Positions 1 through 7,570 of a stretch of DNA of 64,000 nt are shown one piece after another. The first letter of the stretch is position 1. Every line of letters starts with the position of its first letter. The translations under genes were made by a program, and so were the position numbers. The notes below the pieces were generated by a model, which saw nothing but the letters and a program-made list of their open reading frames with translations, was not told the origin of the DNA and searched no databases. Source of the DNA: DASUPK01 sp963815665. GTDB lineage: Bacteria; Actinomycetota; Thermoleophilia; Solirubrobacterales; 70-9. The stretch covers positions 1 to 64,000 of the forward strand of contig CAWFHN010000014.1 in NCBI GenBank assembly GCA_963815665.1, in the 5' to 3' direction.

Positions 1-41
1 CCGTCGCTCCCGTTCTAGGTGCGCAACCGGGTTCCGCACGG

Positions 42-503
42 CTAATCGCGCCGGCGGCAGATGAAGACCGGCACCTTGGCGTGGTGAGCGACGGAGGTCG
101 CCACGCTGCCCATCGCCACGTAGCTGGCGCCGCTCCGTCCGTGTGAGCCCATCGCGATCATGCTCGCTCCGCGCTCCTGCGCCGCATTGACGATGCCCTC
201 CCAGATCGGTGTTGCCTCGATCACCGCAGACTCTGCATCGAAGCCTGCTTCCTTGGCAGCGGCCGCGCCCTCCGCGGCGGCCTTGTTCGCCTGCTCCTCG
301 GCCGCTTCCAGCAACTCCGGCGGCACCTTGCCGTACGGGGTACCCCAGAACGGGATTGCGCTGAGCGGCTGGTAGACCGAGAGGACGATCGCCTTCCGGG
401 GAGTGCGGAGTTGTAGTCCTGCCTGGTCGATCGCCTCCTTGGCCTGATCGGAGCCGTCGTAGGCGATCAGCACTGGAGCGTCAGCATCGTGGTCAGGGCT
501 CAA
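42..503 (-). CDS. UspA-family universal stress protein
   Basis: Cytoplasmic single-domain Usp protein of 153 aa, the normal family length. The N-terminus (VLIAYDGSDQAKEAI) is the usual first strand and helix. The C-terminal GSHGRSGASYVAMGSVATSV fits the ATP-binding G-2x-G-9x-G(S/T) signature, so it is probably an ATP-binding Usp. The start is a TTG at 501-503 with an AAAGGA ribosome-binding site six bases upstream. It is divergent from the metal ATPase; their shared upstream region is short. The family acts in stress survival, and no specific partner can be read from the sequence. Confidence 0.9.
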   Translation of the reverse strand: MSPDHDADAPVLIAYDGSDQAKEAIDQAGLQLRTPRKAIVLSVYQPLSAIPFWGTPYGKVPPELLEAAEEQANKAAAEGAAAAKEAGFDAESAVIEATPIWEGIVNAAQERGASMIAMGSHGRSGASYVAMGSVATSVAHHAKVPVFICRRRD

Positions 504-736
504 TGTCGGTCCTTTCGGGAAGTGGAGGAAGAGCCTATATCGACCCCAATCGCTCGGCGAGGTCCTCGGCTTCGAAGTCGTCTGCCCCTGAGTTCAGATC
601 CGGGGTGGGCACGGATGGCAGCCTTGGCCGCCCCGCATATCGTCGACGCCATGCCCAACGACTTTGCCGCCGCCATGCCGGATCATGGTGGCTGGGTTGC
701 CGTGCGCCCCTCGATCCAGCGGCTCCCCAACTGAAA

Positions 737-2641
737 TTGTCTGGAGGCGGACCGGAGCCGAGACAGAGGTTCGGAACCTTTCGTTCCGCAGCGACTTCCA
801 TTGGGATTTCCGAGCCTTACGTGCTCGTTGGCGTGATCGTCCTCGCCCTGGCGCTGGGCGGCGTGATCCACATCTTCGAGCCGGGCGATGCCGGGGACCT
901 CGTCTGGGCGGCGGCGATCGTCTTGACGCTCATACCGCTCAGCTGGTCGGTCCTTCGGACGCTGATGCGCGGCGATGTCGGCGTCGACGCGATCGCCCTG
1001 GTGGCGATGGTTGGTGCGTTGGCGCTCGGCGAGTATCTGGCGGGTGCCGTGATCGCCCTGATGTTGAGCGGCGGCAACGCGCTCGAGGCCGCCGCCGGGC
1101 GACGAGCGCGTCGCGAGCTCACGGCGCTGCTGGAGCGCGCTCCGCGGATCGCACACAGGCGGCGCGGGGAAAAGCTCGAGGAGGTTCCGGTCGACGAGAT
1201 CCGCGTAGGGGACTGGATCCTGGTGCGGGCCGGCGAGGTCGTGCCGGTCGATGGCGCGGTGCAGAGCGCGACCGCCGTGATCGACGAATCGACCCTCACA
1301 GGGGAACCGCTGCCGTCTGCGCACCCCCGTGGCTCGACCGTGTCGAGCGGAACCGCCAACGCCGGGGAGGCGTTCGACATGCGCGCCACGCGGACGGCGT
1401 CGGAGAGCGCTTACGCAGGCATCGTCAGCCTGGTACAGGAGGCCGAGAAGCAGCGGGCGCCGTTCGTACGGATGGCGGATCGCTACGCGGCGATTCTCCT
1501 GCCGGTGACGCTGGTGGTCGCTGGGGCGGCGTGGGCCCTGAGCGGCGACCCGGTGCGGGCCCTCGCGGTGCTCGTCGTTGCGACTCCCTGTCCGCTGATC
1601 TTGGCGGCGCCGGTGGCATTGATCTCCGGCGTCTCGCGAGCCGCCCATCGCGGGGTGATTGTGAAGGGGGGCGGCACGATCGAGAAGCTCGGGCGGGCCC
1701 GGACGGTGCTCTTCGACAAGACCGGGACTCTCACTCACGGCAGGCCCGAGATCGAGCAGGTGAAGAGCGCAGACGGGCTCGACGCGGACGAGCTGCTGAG
1801 GCTCGCCGCTTCGCTGGATCAGCTCTCCGCGCATGTACTGGCCGAGGCATTGGTCCATGGCACCGAGGGACGCGGGATCGAGCTCAAGTTCCCGGAGGAC
1901 GTGATCGAGGAGCCCGGACAGGGGGTCGAGGGCCTGGTTGGCGGGCATCGGGTCGCCGTTGGCAGCGGCGACTGGCTGCGGCGGCGTGGCTACTCGGGAG
2001 CCGAGGGCGCGGAACGGCTGCTGGGCCGTTCAACGGAGCCCGGATTGGCGAGGGTGCTGGTAGGAGTCGACGGCGGACTTGCCGGCGCGGTGCTGATGGC
2101 GGACCACCTGCGCGACGACGCCGATGAACTGACGGCGGCCCTGCGCAGAGCCGGCATTGAACACGTGGCGCTCGTCACCGGAGATCAGCAGGCCGTCGGA
2201 GAAGCCGTCGGCAGAACGGTGGGCGTCGATCGCGTGTTTGCCGAGTGCTCGCCGGACGAGAAGATCGAGGTGGTGCGGCGGGCTCGCGAGTTGTCGGACG
2301 GGGGCGGGGTGGTAATGGTCGGCGACGGAGTCAATGATGCTCCGGCGCTCGCGCTCGCGGACGTTGGGATCGCGATGGGCGGCATCGGGGCAACCGTTTC
2401 CTCGGAGACCGCAGACGCCGTGATCGCGGTGGATCGCGTGGATCGCGTCGTGGACGCGCTCCGGATTGGCCAGCGTTCGTTGGCGATTGCGCGCCAGAGC
2501 ATTGTGGGTGGCCTGTCGCTGAGCTTCATCGCGATGGGATTCGCGGCTCTCGGATATATCCCGCCGGTCGCCGGCGCCTTACTCCAGGAAGGGATAGACG
2601 TGGCAGTGATCCTCAACGCCCTGCGGGCCCTACGTGGCTGA
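737..2641 (+). CDS. P1B-type heavy-metal-transporting ATPase with TPC motif
   Basis: Membrane ATP-driven metal exporter. Visible motifs are the actuator-domain TGE (DESTLTGEPLP), the transmembrane metal site ATPCPLILAAPVA, the phosphorylation loop DKTGTLTHGRP and the hinge GDGVNDAPALALADVGIAMG. The last helices contain QEGIDVAVILNALRAL. The membrane motif is TPC rather than CPC, as in the P1B-5 subgroup (Ni/Fe, e.g. rhizobial Nia). There is no N-terminal HMA metal-binding domain and no C-terminal hemerythrin domain. The frame is open back to 503, but the first 80 residues look non-conserved. TTG 737 or GTG 821 are plausible starts and neither has a good Shine-Dalgarno, so the 5' end is uncertain. 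Confidence 0.88.
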   Translation: MSGGGPEPRQRFGTFRSAATSIGISEPYVLVGVIVLALALGGVIHIFEPGDAGDLVWAAAIVLTLIPLSWSVLRTLMRGDVGVDAIALVAMVGALALGEYLAGAVIALMLSGGNALEAAAGRRARRELTALLERAPRIAHRRRGEKLEEVPVDEIRVGDWILVRAGEVVPVDGAVQSATAVIDESTLTGEPLPSAHPRGSTVSSGTANAGEAFDMRATRTASESAYAGIVSLVQEAEKQRAPFVRMADRYAAILLPVTLVVAGAAWALSGDPVRALAVLVVATPCPLILAAPVALISGVSRAAHRGVIVKGGGTIEKLGRARTVLFDKTGTLTHGRPEIEQVKSADGLDADELLRLAASLDQLSAHVLAEALVHGTEGRGIELKFPEDVIEEPGQGVEGLVGGHRVAVGSGDWLRRRGYSGAEGAERLLGRSTEPGLARVLVGVDGGLAGAVLMADHLRDDADELTAALRRAGIEHVALVTGDQQAVGEAVGRTVGVDRVFAECSPDEKIEVVRRARELSDGGGVVMVGDGVNDAPALALADVGIAMGGIGATVSSETADAVIAVDRVDRVVDALRIGQRSLAIARQSIVGGLSLSFIAMGFAALGYIPPVAGALLQEGIDVAVILNALRALRG

Positions 2642-2678
2642 GCTGAGGCCAGTGGAGAACCTGCCGTCTGCGCCCTAG

Positions 2679-2702
2679 AAGTGCAAGAAGCATAAGAAGT
2701 AG
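2679..2702 (+). pseudogene. possible remnant of a lysine-rich secreted-protein tail
   Basis: Between the ATPase and the next gene lies a short stretch reading stop-Lys-Cys-Lys-Lys-His-Lys-Lys-stop. The K/C/H-rich end resembles the C-terminal tails of several secreted proteins in this window (for example the gene ending at 6943). An in-frame stop directly precedes it and no coding sequence leads into it. If not chance, it is the decayed 3' end of such a gene. Confidence 0.25.
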
Positions 2703-2749
2703 CCGGCTGGCTGCCGTTGCTATCGGCCGGAATCCGGTAGCCATTGCGA

Positions 2750-4426
2750 ATGCAATCGCGCCGTTTGCCGCTGGCCGCGGCGATCTCCATGACGATCCTT
2801 GCCGCCCTGCCCGCCGTGGCGCAGGCGTGCGGGGCGGGTTCCTTCGATCCCGCCGATCAGCCTCCCTTCGGCGGTCAGACGACGATGCTCTCCGGTCCGC
2901 TGGCGCCCGGCGCCAGGATCCCAGGCTTCCGGCTCACTCCCGGGCAGGCGACGGCCATCGCCACCGGGGGTCTGACGCCTCAGGGATCCGTCCGTCGCTT
3001 CGAGACGCGCTCGCGCACGGGGCGGGGCATTCCCAGGCAGTGGCAGGTCGACTACTTCGACCGTGAGGGAAAGGACGTCGGCCAGGTGGTGATCGACGAC
3101 GCGGGCGGCTGCGTCCTCGAGAAGTGGACCGGCACCCAGGTCGAGACCAAGCTCGCTCGGGGCTACCAGGGCGCCGTCTCGGGCAAGGTCAATCACCTCT
3201 GGATCTGGCTGCCTCTCTGCGTCCTCTTCCTGGCGCCGTTCGTGGACCCGCGACGGCCGCTGCGGCTGATCCATCTCGACCTGCTGGCGCTGCTCGCGTT
3301 CAGCGTCTCGCTCGCCCTCTTCAACCACGCCAAGATCGAGGCGTCCGTGGCGCTGGTCTATCCGGTGCTCGCCTACGTCTTCCTGCGGATGCTGATCGCG
3401 GGGTTCAGGCCGACCGAGACCCGCGACCGGCTGCTCCCGTTCGCCCGGCGGAGCTGGCTCGTCGCCGGGATCGTCGCCCTGGTCGGGTTCCACACGGCCT
3501 ACATGGCGACGGAGGGCAAGGTGATCGATGTCGGGCTGGCGGGGGTGATCGGCGCCGACCGGCTGGTCACGGGCGACGACGTCTATGGCGAGGGGTCGTC
3601 CTCCGGGATGCCGATCCGCGGCGACGTCTACGGCCCCGTCAACTACCTCGCCTACGTGCCGTTCGAGCAGGCGCTCCCGTGGAGCGGGCAGTGGGATGAG
3701 GTCTCGGCGGCCCGCGCGGCCGCGCTCGGCTTCGAGCTGCTCACGGCCCTGGCCCTGTTCGCCCTGGGCCGCCGCGTCCGGGCGGGCCCGGAAGGGACGA
3801 CCCTTGGAGTCGCGCTGGCCTACGCCTGGCTCGCCTATCCGTTCACGATGTACGCGCTCGGGTCGAGCTTCAACGACGGGCTCGTGGCGTTCCTGGTGGT
3901 CTGCTGCCTGCTGGTCCTGTCCTCGCCGCCGGCGCGCGGAGGGATGGCGGGGCTGGCGGGCCTCACCAAGTTCGGCCCGCTGATCCTGGCGCCGCTGTTC
4001 GCCGCCGGCAACGGCGACCGCCGCCCCCGGTCGCTGGCCCTGTTCGCGGTGGGCTTCCTGACGGTCGCCGCCGTGGTGACGCTCCCGCTGCTGCCCCATG
4101 GCGGCTTCCGCGACCTCTATGACCGGACGCTCGGCTACCAGGCATCCCGCGGCTCCCCGTTCAGCGTCTGGGGCCAGGCGCCGTCGCTGCACTGGCTGCA
4201 GACAGTCAGCAAGGTCCTCGCGCTGGGGCTCGCCGCGCTGATCTTCTTCGTCCCATCGCGACGCTCGACGGTGCAGGTCGCGGCGCTGGCCGCGGCGCTC
4301 CTGATCGCGATCCAGGTCACCGCGAACCACTGGTTCTACCCCTACACGGTCTGGTTCGCCCCCCTTGTCCTGGTCGCCCTGTTCGCGCAGCGGAGGGGCC
4401 CGGAGCCGGCGATCCAGCGTCCCTAG
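2750..4426 (+). CDS. polytopic membrane protein, GT-C/GT87-like glycosyltransferase
   Basis: About 558 aa. A signal-like N-terminus (AAAISMTILAALPAVAQA) is followed by an exported domain of about 120 residues (Cys at the presumed cleavage edge, GGCVLEKW near its end) and then about ten hydrophobic helices. The membrane part has features of polyprenol-phosphate-dependent glycosyltransferases: a loop with GDVYGPVNYLAYVPFE and a helix ending HWFYPYTVWF. The substrate is unknown. The extracytoplasmic N-terminal domain before the transmembrane block is unusual for GT87. ATG 2750 is chosen; a TTG lies two codons upstream. It stands alone between the ATPase and the peptidase pair. Confidence 0.7.
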   Translation: MQSRRLPLAAAISMTILAALPAVAQACGAGSFDPADQPPFGGQTTMLSGPLAPGARIPGFRLTPGQATAIATGGLTPQGSVRRFETRSRTGRGIPRQWQVDYFDREGKDVGQVVIDDAGGCVLEKWTGTQVETKLARGYQGAVSGKVNHLWIWLPLCVLFLAPFVDPRRPLRLIHLDLLALLAFSVSLALFNHAKIEASVALVYPVLAYVFLRMLIAGFRPTETRDRLLPFARRSWLVAGIVALVGFHTAYMATEGKVIDVGLAGVIGADRLVTGDDVYGEGSSSGMPIRGDVYGPVNYLAYVPFEQALPWSGQWDEVSAARAAALGFELLTALALFALGRRVRAGPEGTTLGVALAYAWLAYPFTMYALGSSFNDGLVAFLVVCCLLVLSSPPARGGMAGLAGLTKFGPLILAPLFAAGNGDRRPRSLALFAVGFLTVAAVVTLPLLPHGGFRDLYDRTLGYQASRGSPFSVWGQAPSLHWLQTVSKVLALGLAALIFFVPSRRSTVQVAALAAALLIAIQVTANHWFYPYTVWFAPLVLVALFAQRRGPEPAIQRP

Positions 4427-4542
4427 GCACGGATTTCGACACCCGGTCGAGGGGCCCCGGGCGATCTTTCGACATCGGTCCATGCATGGCGCGGCGGCCT
4501 GGGCGGACAATTCCCGTCACACCCACGGGAAGGGGGTTGCGC

Positions 4543-5289
4543 ATGCAGGCTTTGCGACAGGTTGTGGCGTTCGGCGGCGGCGGGTTCTCCCAGGAGTCCG
4601 GGAACCCTCTTCTCGACGACTACGTCCTCGGGCTGACCGGGACGGCGAACCCTCGTATCTGCTTCCTGCCCACCGCGAGCGGCGACGCGGACCACTACAT
4701 CGTCCGCTTCTACAACGCGTTCCGGGAGCGCACCCGGCCCTCGCACGTCAGCCTCTTCAGGCGGGAGCGCGGCGTCCCGGACATCCGCTCGCATCTGCTC
4801 GCCCAGGACGTGATCTACGTCGGCGGGGGCAGCCTGATCAGCCTGCTCGGTGTCTGGCGGGCGCACGGCATCGACTCGATGCTCCGCGAGGCCTACGAGG
4901 CCGGTGTGATCCTCTGCGGGCTGAGCGCCGGGTCGCTCTGCTGGTTCGCGGAGGCCGTCAGCGGATACCACGACGAGGTCAACCGGGTGCCCGGGCTGGG
5001 CTTCCTCCGCCACAGCAACGCCGTTCACTACTGCGACGGGGACCGGCGTGGCGCGTTCCATCGGCATCTCCTGGACGGGATGCCGTCCGGCTTCGCGGCC
5101 GAGGACGGGGCGGCGCTCCGATTCGTCGGGGACGAGCTGGTGGAGGTTGTGGCGTCGCGCCCGGAGGCCCGCGCCTACAAGCTGGAGCGACGGGGGAGCC
5201 AGGTCCTCGAGACGAGGCTGGCAACGCGGTACCTGGGCGCGGAGACGCCGTCCAACGTCATACCGCTTGCGCGCCAGGCAGCGGCCTAG
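4543..5289 (+). CDS. S51-family peptidase E / cyanophycinase-like protein (copy 1)
   Basis: Class-I glutamine-amidotransferase-like fold of the S51 serine peptidases (PepE and cyanophycinase family). Visible features are the glycine-rich start QVVAFGGGGFS, ICFLPTASGD, the YVGGGS loop, the nucleophile elbow CGLSAGSLCWF with its serine, and HSNAVHYCD carrying the likely catalytic His. It probably cleaves aspartyl peptides in the cytoplasm. ATG 4543 is chosen over the upstream ATG at 4486 because a GGAAGGGGG ribosome-binding site sits at the right distance. It is followed nine bases later by a paralogue in the same direction. No cyanophycin synthetase is in view, so the cyanophycinase role is not supported. 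Confidence 0.82.
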   Translation: MQALRQVVAFGGGGFSQESGNPLLDDYVLGLTGTANPRICFLPTASGDADHYIVRFYNAFRERTRPSHVSLFRRERGVPDIRSHLLAQDVIYVGGGSLISLLGVWRAHGIDSMLREAYEAGVILCGLSAGSLCWFAEAVSGYHDEVNRVPGLGFLRHSNAVHYCDGDRRGAFHRHLLDGMPSGFAAEDGAALRFVGDELVEVVASRPEARAYKLERRGSQVLETRLATRYLGAETPSNVIPLARQAAA

Positions 5290-5298
5290 AGTTACAAC

Positions 5299-6120
5299 GT
5301 GGCCACTCGGCGTCGCATCCTCGCCCTCGGCGGTCACGACTTCGACCGCCGGGCGGGTAACGACGCGATCTGCGACCTGATCGTCGAGCTGGCCGAATCG
5401 CAGAGGCCGAAGGTCTGCCTCCTGCCGACCGCCAGCGGCGATCCCGAGGACCAGATCGTCCGCTTCCGGAGGGCATTCGGCGAGCGGGACTGCATCCCAC
5501 AGGCGATCTCGCTCTTCCGGCTGGGAGAGGAACCCGTCGACCTGCGGGAGGAGCTGCTCGGCCAGGACGTCATCTACGCGGGGGGCGGCAGCATGGTCAA
5601 CCTGCTCGCGATCTGGCGGGCGCACGGCATCGACGAGATCCTGCGCGAGTGCTGGCGGGAGGGGATCCTGATCTGCGGTCAGAGCGCGGGCGCCATGGTC
5701 TGGTTCCAGGGCGGGATCACCAGCTCACAGGGTGAGCCCGCGGTGGCGAGCGGCCTAGGTGTGCTGCCGGGCAGCGCCTGCGTCCACTACCTCAGCGAGC
5801 CGGTCCGGCGCCGGCGCTTCCTGCGCGCGATCAGCGCGGGCGAGCTCGAGCCCGGGTTGGGCCTCGAGGACCAGACGGGTGCGCTCTTCGAGGACACGCG
5901 CCTTGCCGAGACGATCAGCGCTCGCGACGGCGCCGCCGTCTGGGAGGTGAGCGCGGAGAGCGGGAGCGCGCGGGAGGAAGAGCTCTACTCGCGGCGGCTG
6001 GAGGACAACCGCCAGCCGATCAATGACATGCGCGCCGACATCCTCGAGCTGCGCCAGACGCTCGCGACCCGCGCCTCACGCCGGCGCGCGCAGCGCCGGC
6101 GCCCCGGCCGGCTGGACTAG
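5299..6120 (+). CDS. S51-family peptidase E-like protein (copy 2)
   Basis: Paralogue of the preceding gene with the same blocks in order: RILALGGHDF, VCLLPTASGD, YAGGGSMVNLLAIWRAHGID, nucleophile motif CGQSAGAMVWF, and SACVHYL. It starts at GTG 5299, nine bases after the previous stop, so the two are an operon. The C-terminus has an extra basic tail (RRRAQRRRPGRLD) missing from copy 1. Shared segments such as WRAHGID show a tandem duplication. Likely a cytoplasmic serine peptidase or amidase-like hydrolase; the substrate is unknown. Confidence 0.8.
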   Translation: MATRRRILALGGHDFDRRAGNDAICDLIVELAESQRPKVCLLPTASGDPEDQIVRFRRAFGERDCIPQAISLFRLGEEPVDLREELLGQDVIYAGGGSMVNLLAIWRAHGIDEILRECWREGILICGQSAGAMVWFQGGITSSQGEPAVASGLGVLPGSACVHYLSEPVRRRRFLRAISAGELEPGLGLEDQTGALFEDTRLAETISARDGAAVWEVSAESGSAREEELYSRRLEDNRQPINDMRADILELRQTLATRASRRRAQRRRPGRLD

Positions 6121-6202
6121 CCGCTACATCCCATGCTGCGGCGTGTTCCCTATTGTGAACAGGAAGTTGCCGGTACGGCAAACAGGAGAAGAGAGGATTC
6201 AC

Positions 6203-6943
6203 ATGAGCAAGCGCAAGTATCTGCTCGCGGTGTCGCTGGGCGTCATAGGAGCTCTGTTGATGAGCGCGACTGCCTCGGCGGACGTCACCGGCATCAGCTA
6301 CACGGGCACCGTCTCGCCGAAGAAGCAGTCGGCCAAGACCTTCGGCCCGGCGAGGATCAGCAACAACGTCGAGACCTTCTACACCGGCGGATTTGCCCCT
6401 ATTCCCACCCAGACCGTCATTCAGTTCAGCAAGGACATCAAGTTCACGCCGGGCAAGACCCCGCAATGCAACCTGAGCTCGATCAGCACCGTGCCGGATT
6501 CCACGGCGATGAGCCTCTGTGGCACGAGCAAGGTCGGCCAGGGCAGCGTCCTGATCAACAACGGCGCCCTGACTGGAAACGTCACCGCGTACAACGGTGT
6601 CCCGAGTGGCGGCAACCCGACGATCAACCTGCACACGGACGTGTTCGTCCACGGCACCTATTCGTTCAGCACGACGCTGAATGGCCCCCTGAACCTCTCG
6701 ACGAACACGCTCACCGTCGCGATTCCGCCCACGGGCACGTCGATCACGCATTTCGATACGGCGGTCAACAAGATCAAGACCGGCAAGAAGAAGGGTAAGA
6801 CGACCTACTTCGTGATGGCCCGGTGCAAGAAGAAGTGGGTCAACTCCGCGACCACCACCTTCGTCGACGGCTCGACCCAGAGCTCGAGGTCGGTCCAGAA
6901 GTGCAAGGCGAAGAAGTCCAAGAAGAAGAAGAAGAAGAAGTAG
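6203..6943 (+). CDS. secreted protein with poly-lysine C-terminus, function unknown
   Basis: 246 aa. The start is ATG 6203, supported by AGGAGAAGAGAGGA just upstream. The N-terminus is a clear Sec signal peptide (YLLAVSLGVIGALLMSATASA) with probable cleavage before DVTGISYTG. The mature part is Thr/Ser/Asn-rich with several paired Cys, and looks like an extracellular beta-rich domain. It ends in a very basic tail, KCKAKKSKKKKKKK. I do not recognise the fold. Other secreted proteins in this window carry similar Lys-rich tails, which may bind anionic cell-wall polymers (inference). Confidence 0.8.
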   Translation: MSKRKYLLAVSLGVIGALLMSATASADVTGISYTGTVSPKKQSAKTFGPARISNNVETFYTGGFAPIPTQTVIQFSKDIKFTPGKTPQCNLSSISTVPDSTAMSLCGTSKVGQGSVLINNGALTGNVTAYNGVPSGGNPTINLHTDVFVHGTYSFSTTLNGPLNLSTNTLTVAIPPTGTSITHFDTAVNKIKTGKKKGKTTYFVMARCKKKWVNSATTTFVDGSTQSSRSVQKCKAKKSKKKKKKK

Positions 6944-6965
6944 GCGACACCTCGTAAGGTCGCCT
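6942..6965. terminator. hairpin between convergent genes
   Basis: Arms AGGCGAC (6942-6948) and GTCGCCT (6959-6965) flank a 10-base loop, exactly between the stops of the secreted protein (+) and ferritin (-). Without a T-run it could serve as a weak bidirectional terminator. Confidence 0.4.
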
Positions 6966-7499
6966 CTAGAGAGCGCCACCGGCGGCGGGAGGCATGGAGG
7001 GATCCGTTCCCTCGTCGCCGATCTGCTCCCGGGCGAGGAAGTCCTCGATCAGCAGCGGGCTCTCCTTCGCCTGCTCGCAGACGTTGAGGAGGTCGGTCAT
7101 CGAGGAGACCTCCTCGACCTGCTCCTTGACGAACCAGGCGAGGAACTGCTCGGCTCGAAAGTCGCCCTCCTTGCGAGCGAGCTTGAAGAGGTCGTTGATC
7201 TCGTCGCTGACCCGCCTCTCCTGCTCCAGGGCCATCTTCACCGGCCCGACGACGTCGTCGTACTTCGTCTGTTGCGAGGTGATGTCGGGAATCCGCACCT
7301 CGTCGTCGGTGTCGAGCAGGTACTGGACCATGATCATTGCGTGGTTCCGCTCCTCGACCGCCTGGCGGTAGAAGAATGCGGCGAGCCTCGGGAGGGTCTC
7401 GGAGTCGTAGTAGACGGCCGCGCCGATGTACTGCTGCTGGGCGGCGAACTCGTTCGAGATCTGCTCGTTGAGGGCGTCGGCGAAGGTTTGCTCAGCCAT
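6966..7499 (-). CDS. ferritin (iron storage)
   Basis: 177 aa four-helix ferritin of the bacterial FtnA/BfrB type. Helix A has NEQISNEFAAQQQYIGAAVYY, helix B has the ferroxidase ExxH (AVEERNHAMIMVQYLL), and helices C and D give ALEQERRVSDEINDLF and FLAWFVKEQVEEVSSM. These supply the expected Glu/His/Gln di-iron ligands. It oxidises Fe2+ and stores it as ferric mineral in the cytoplasm. Starts at ATG 7497-7499. A palindromic element lies 26-65 bases upstream (7526-7564), the natural place for iron- or stress-responsive control. Confidence 0.92.
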   Translation of the reverse strand: MAEQTFADALNEQISNEFAAQQQYIGAAVYYDSETLPRLAAFFYRQAVEERNHAMIMVQYLLDTDDEVRIPDITSQQTKYDDVVGPVKMALEQERRVSDEINDLFKLARKEGDFRAEQFLAWFVKEQVEEVSSMTDLLNVCEQAKESPLLIEDFLAREQIGDEGTDPSMPPAAGGAL

Positions 7500-7525
7500 G
7501 CGCGCAGCCTATCGCCGCCCCGCAT

Positions 7526-7564
7526 GGGGCGCTTTCCTCGGCATATAGGCGAATAAAGCGCCCC
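7526..7564. promoter_or_regulatory. 10-bp perfect inverted repeat upstream of ferritin gene
   Basis: GGGGCGCTTT (7526-7535) and AAAGCGCCCC (7555-7564) are exact inverted copies around a 19-base loop that reads CCTATATGCC on the minus strand, like a -10 box. It lies between the stop of the enolase-like gene and the ferritin start, both minus strand. It may be a terminator for the first, an operator/promoter element for the second, or both. Confidence 0.45.
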
Positions 7565-7570
7565 GCGTGG

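Noticed and set aside
503..736. N-terminal extension of the metal ATPase back to ATG 503
   Set aside because: About 80 residues with no transmembrane or metal-binding pattern, overlapping the uspA ribosome-binding site; more likely spacer. Not excluded.
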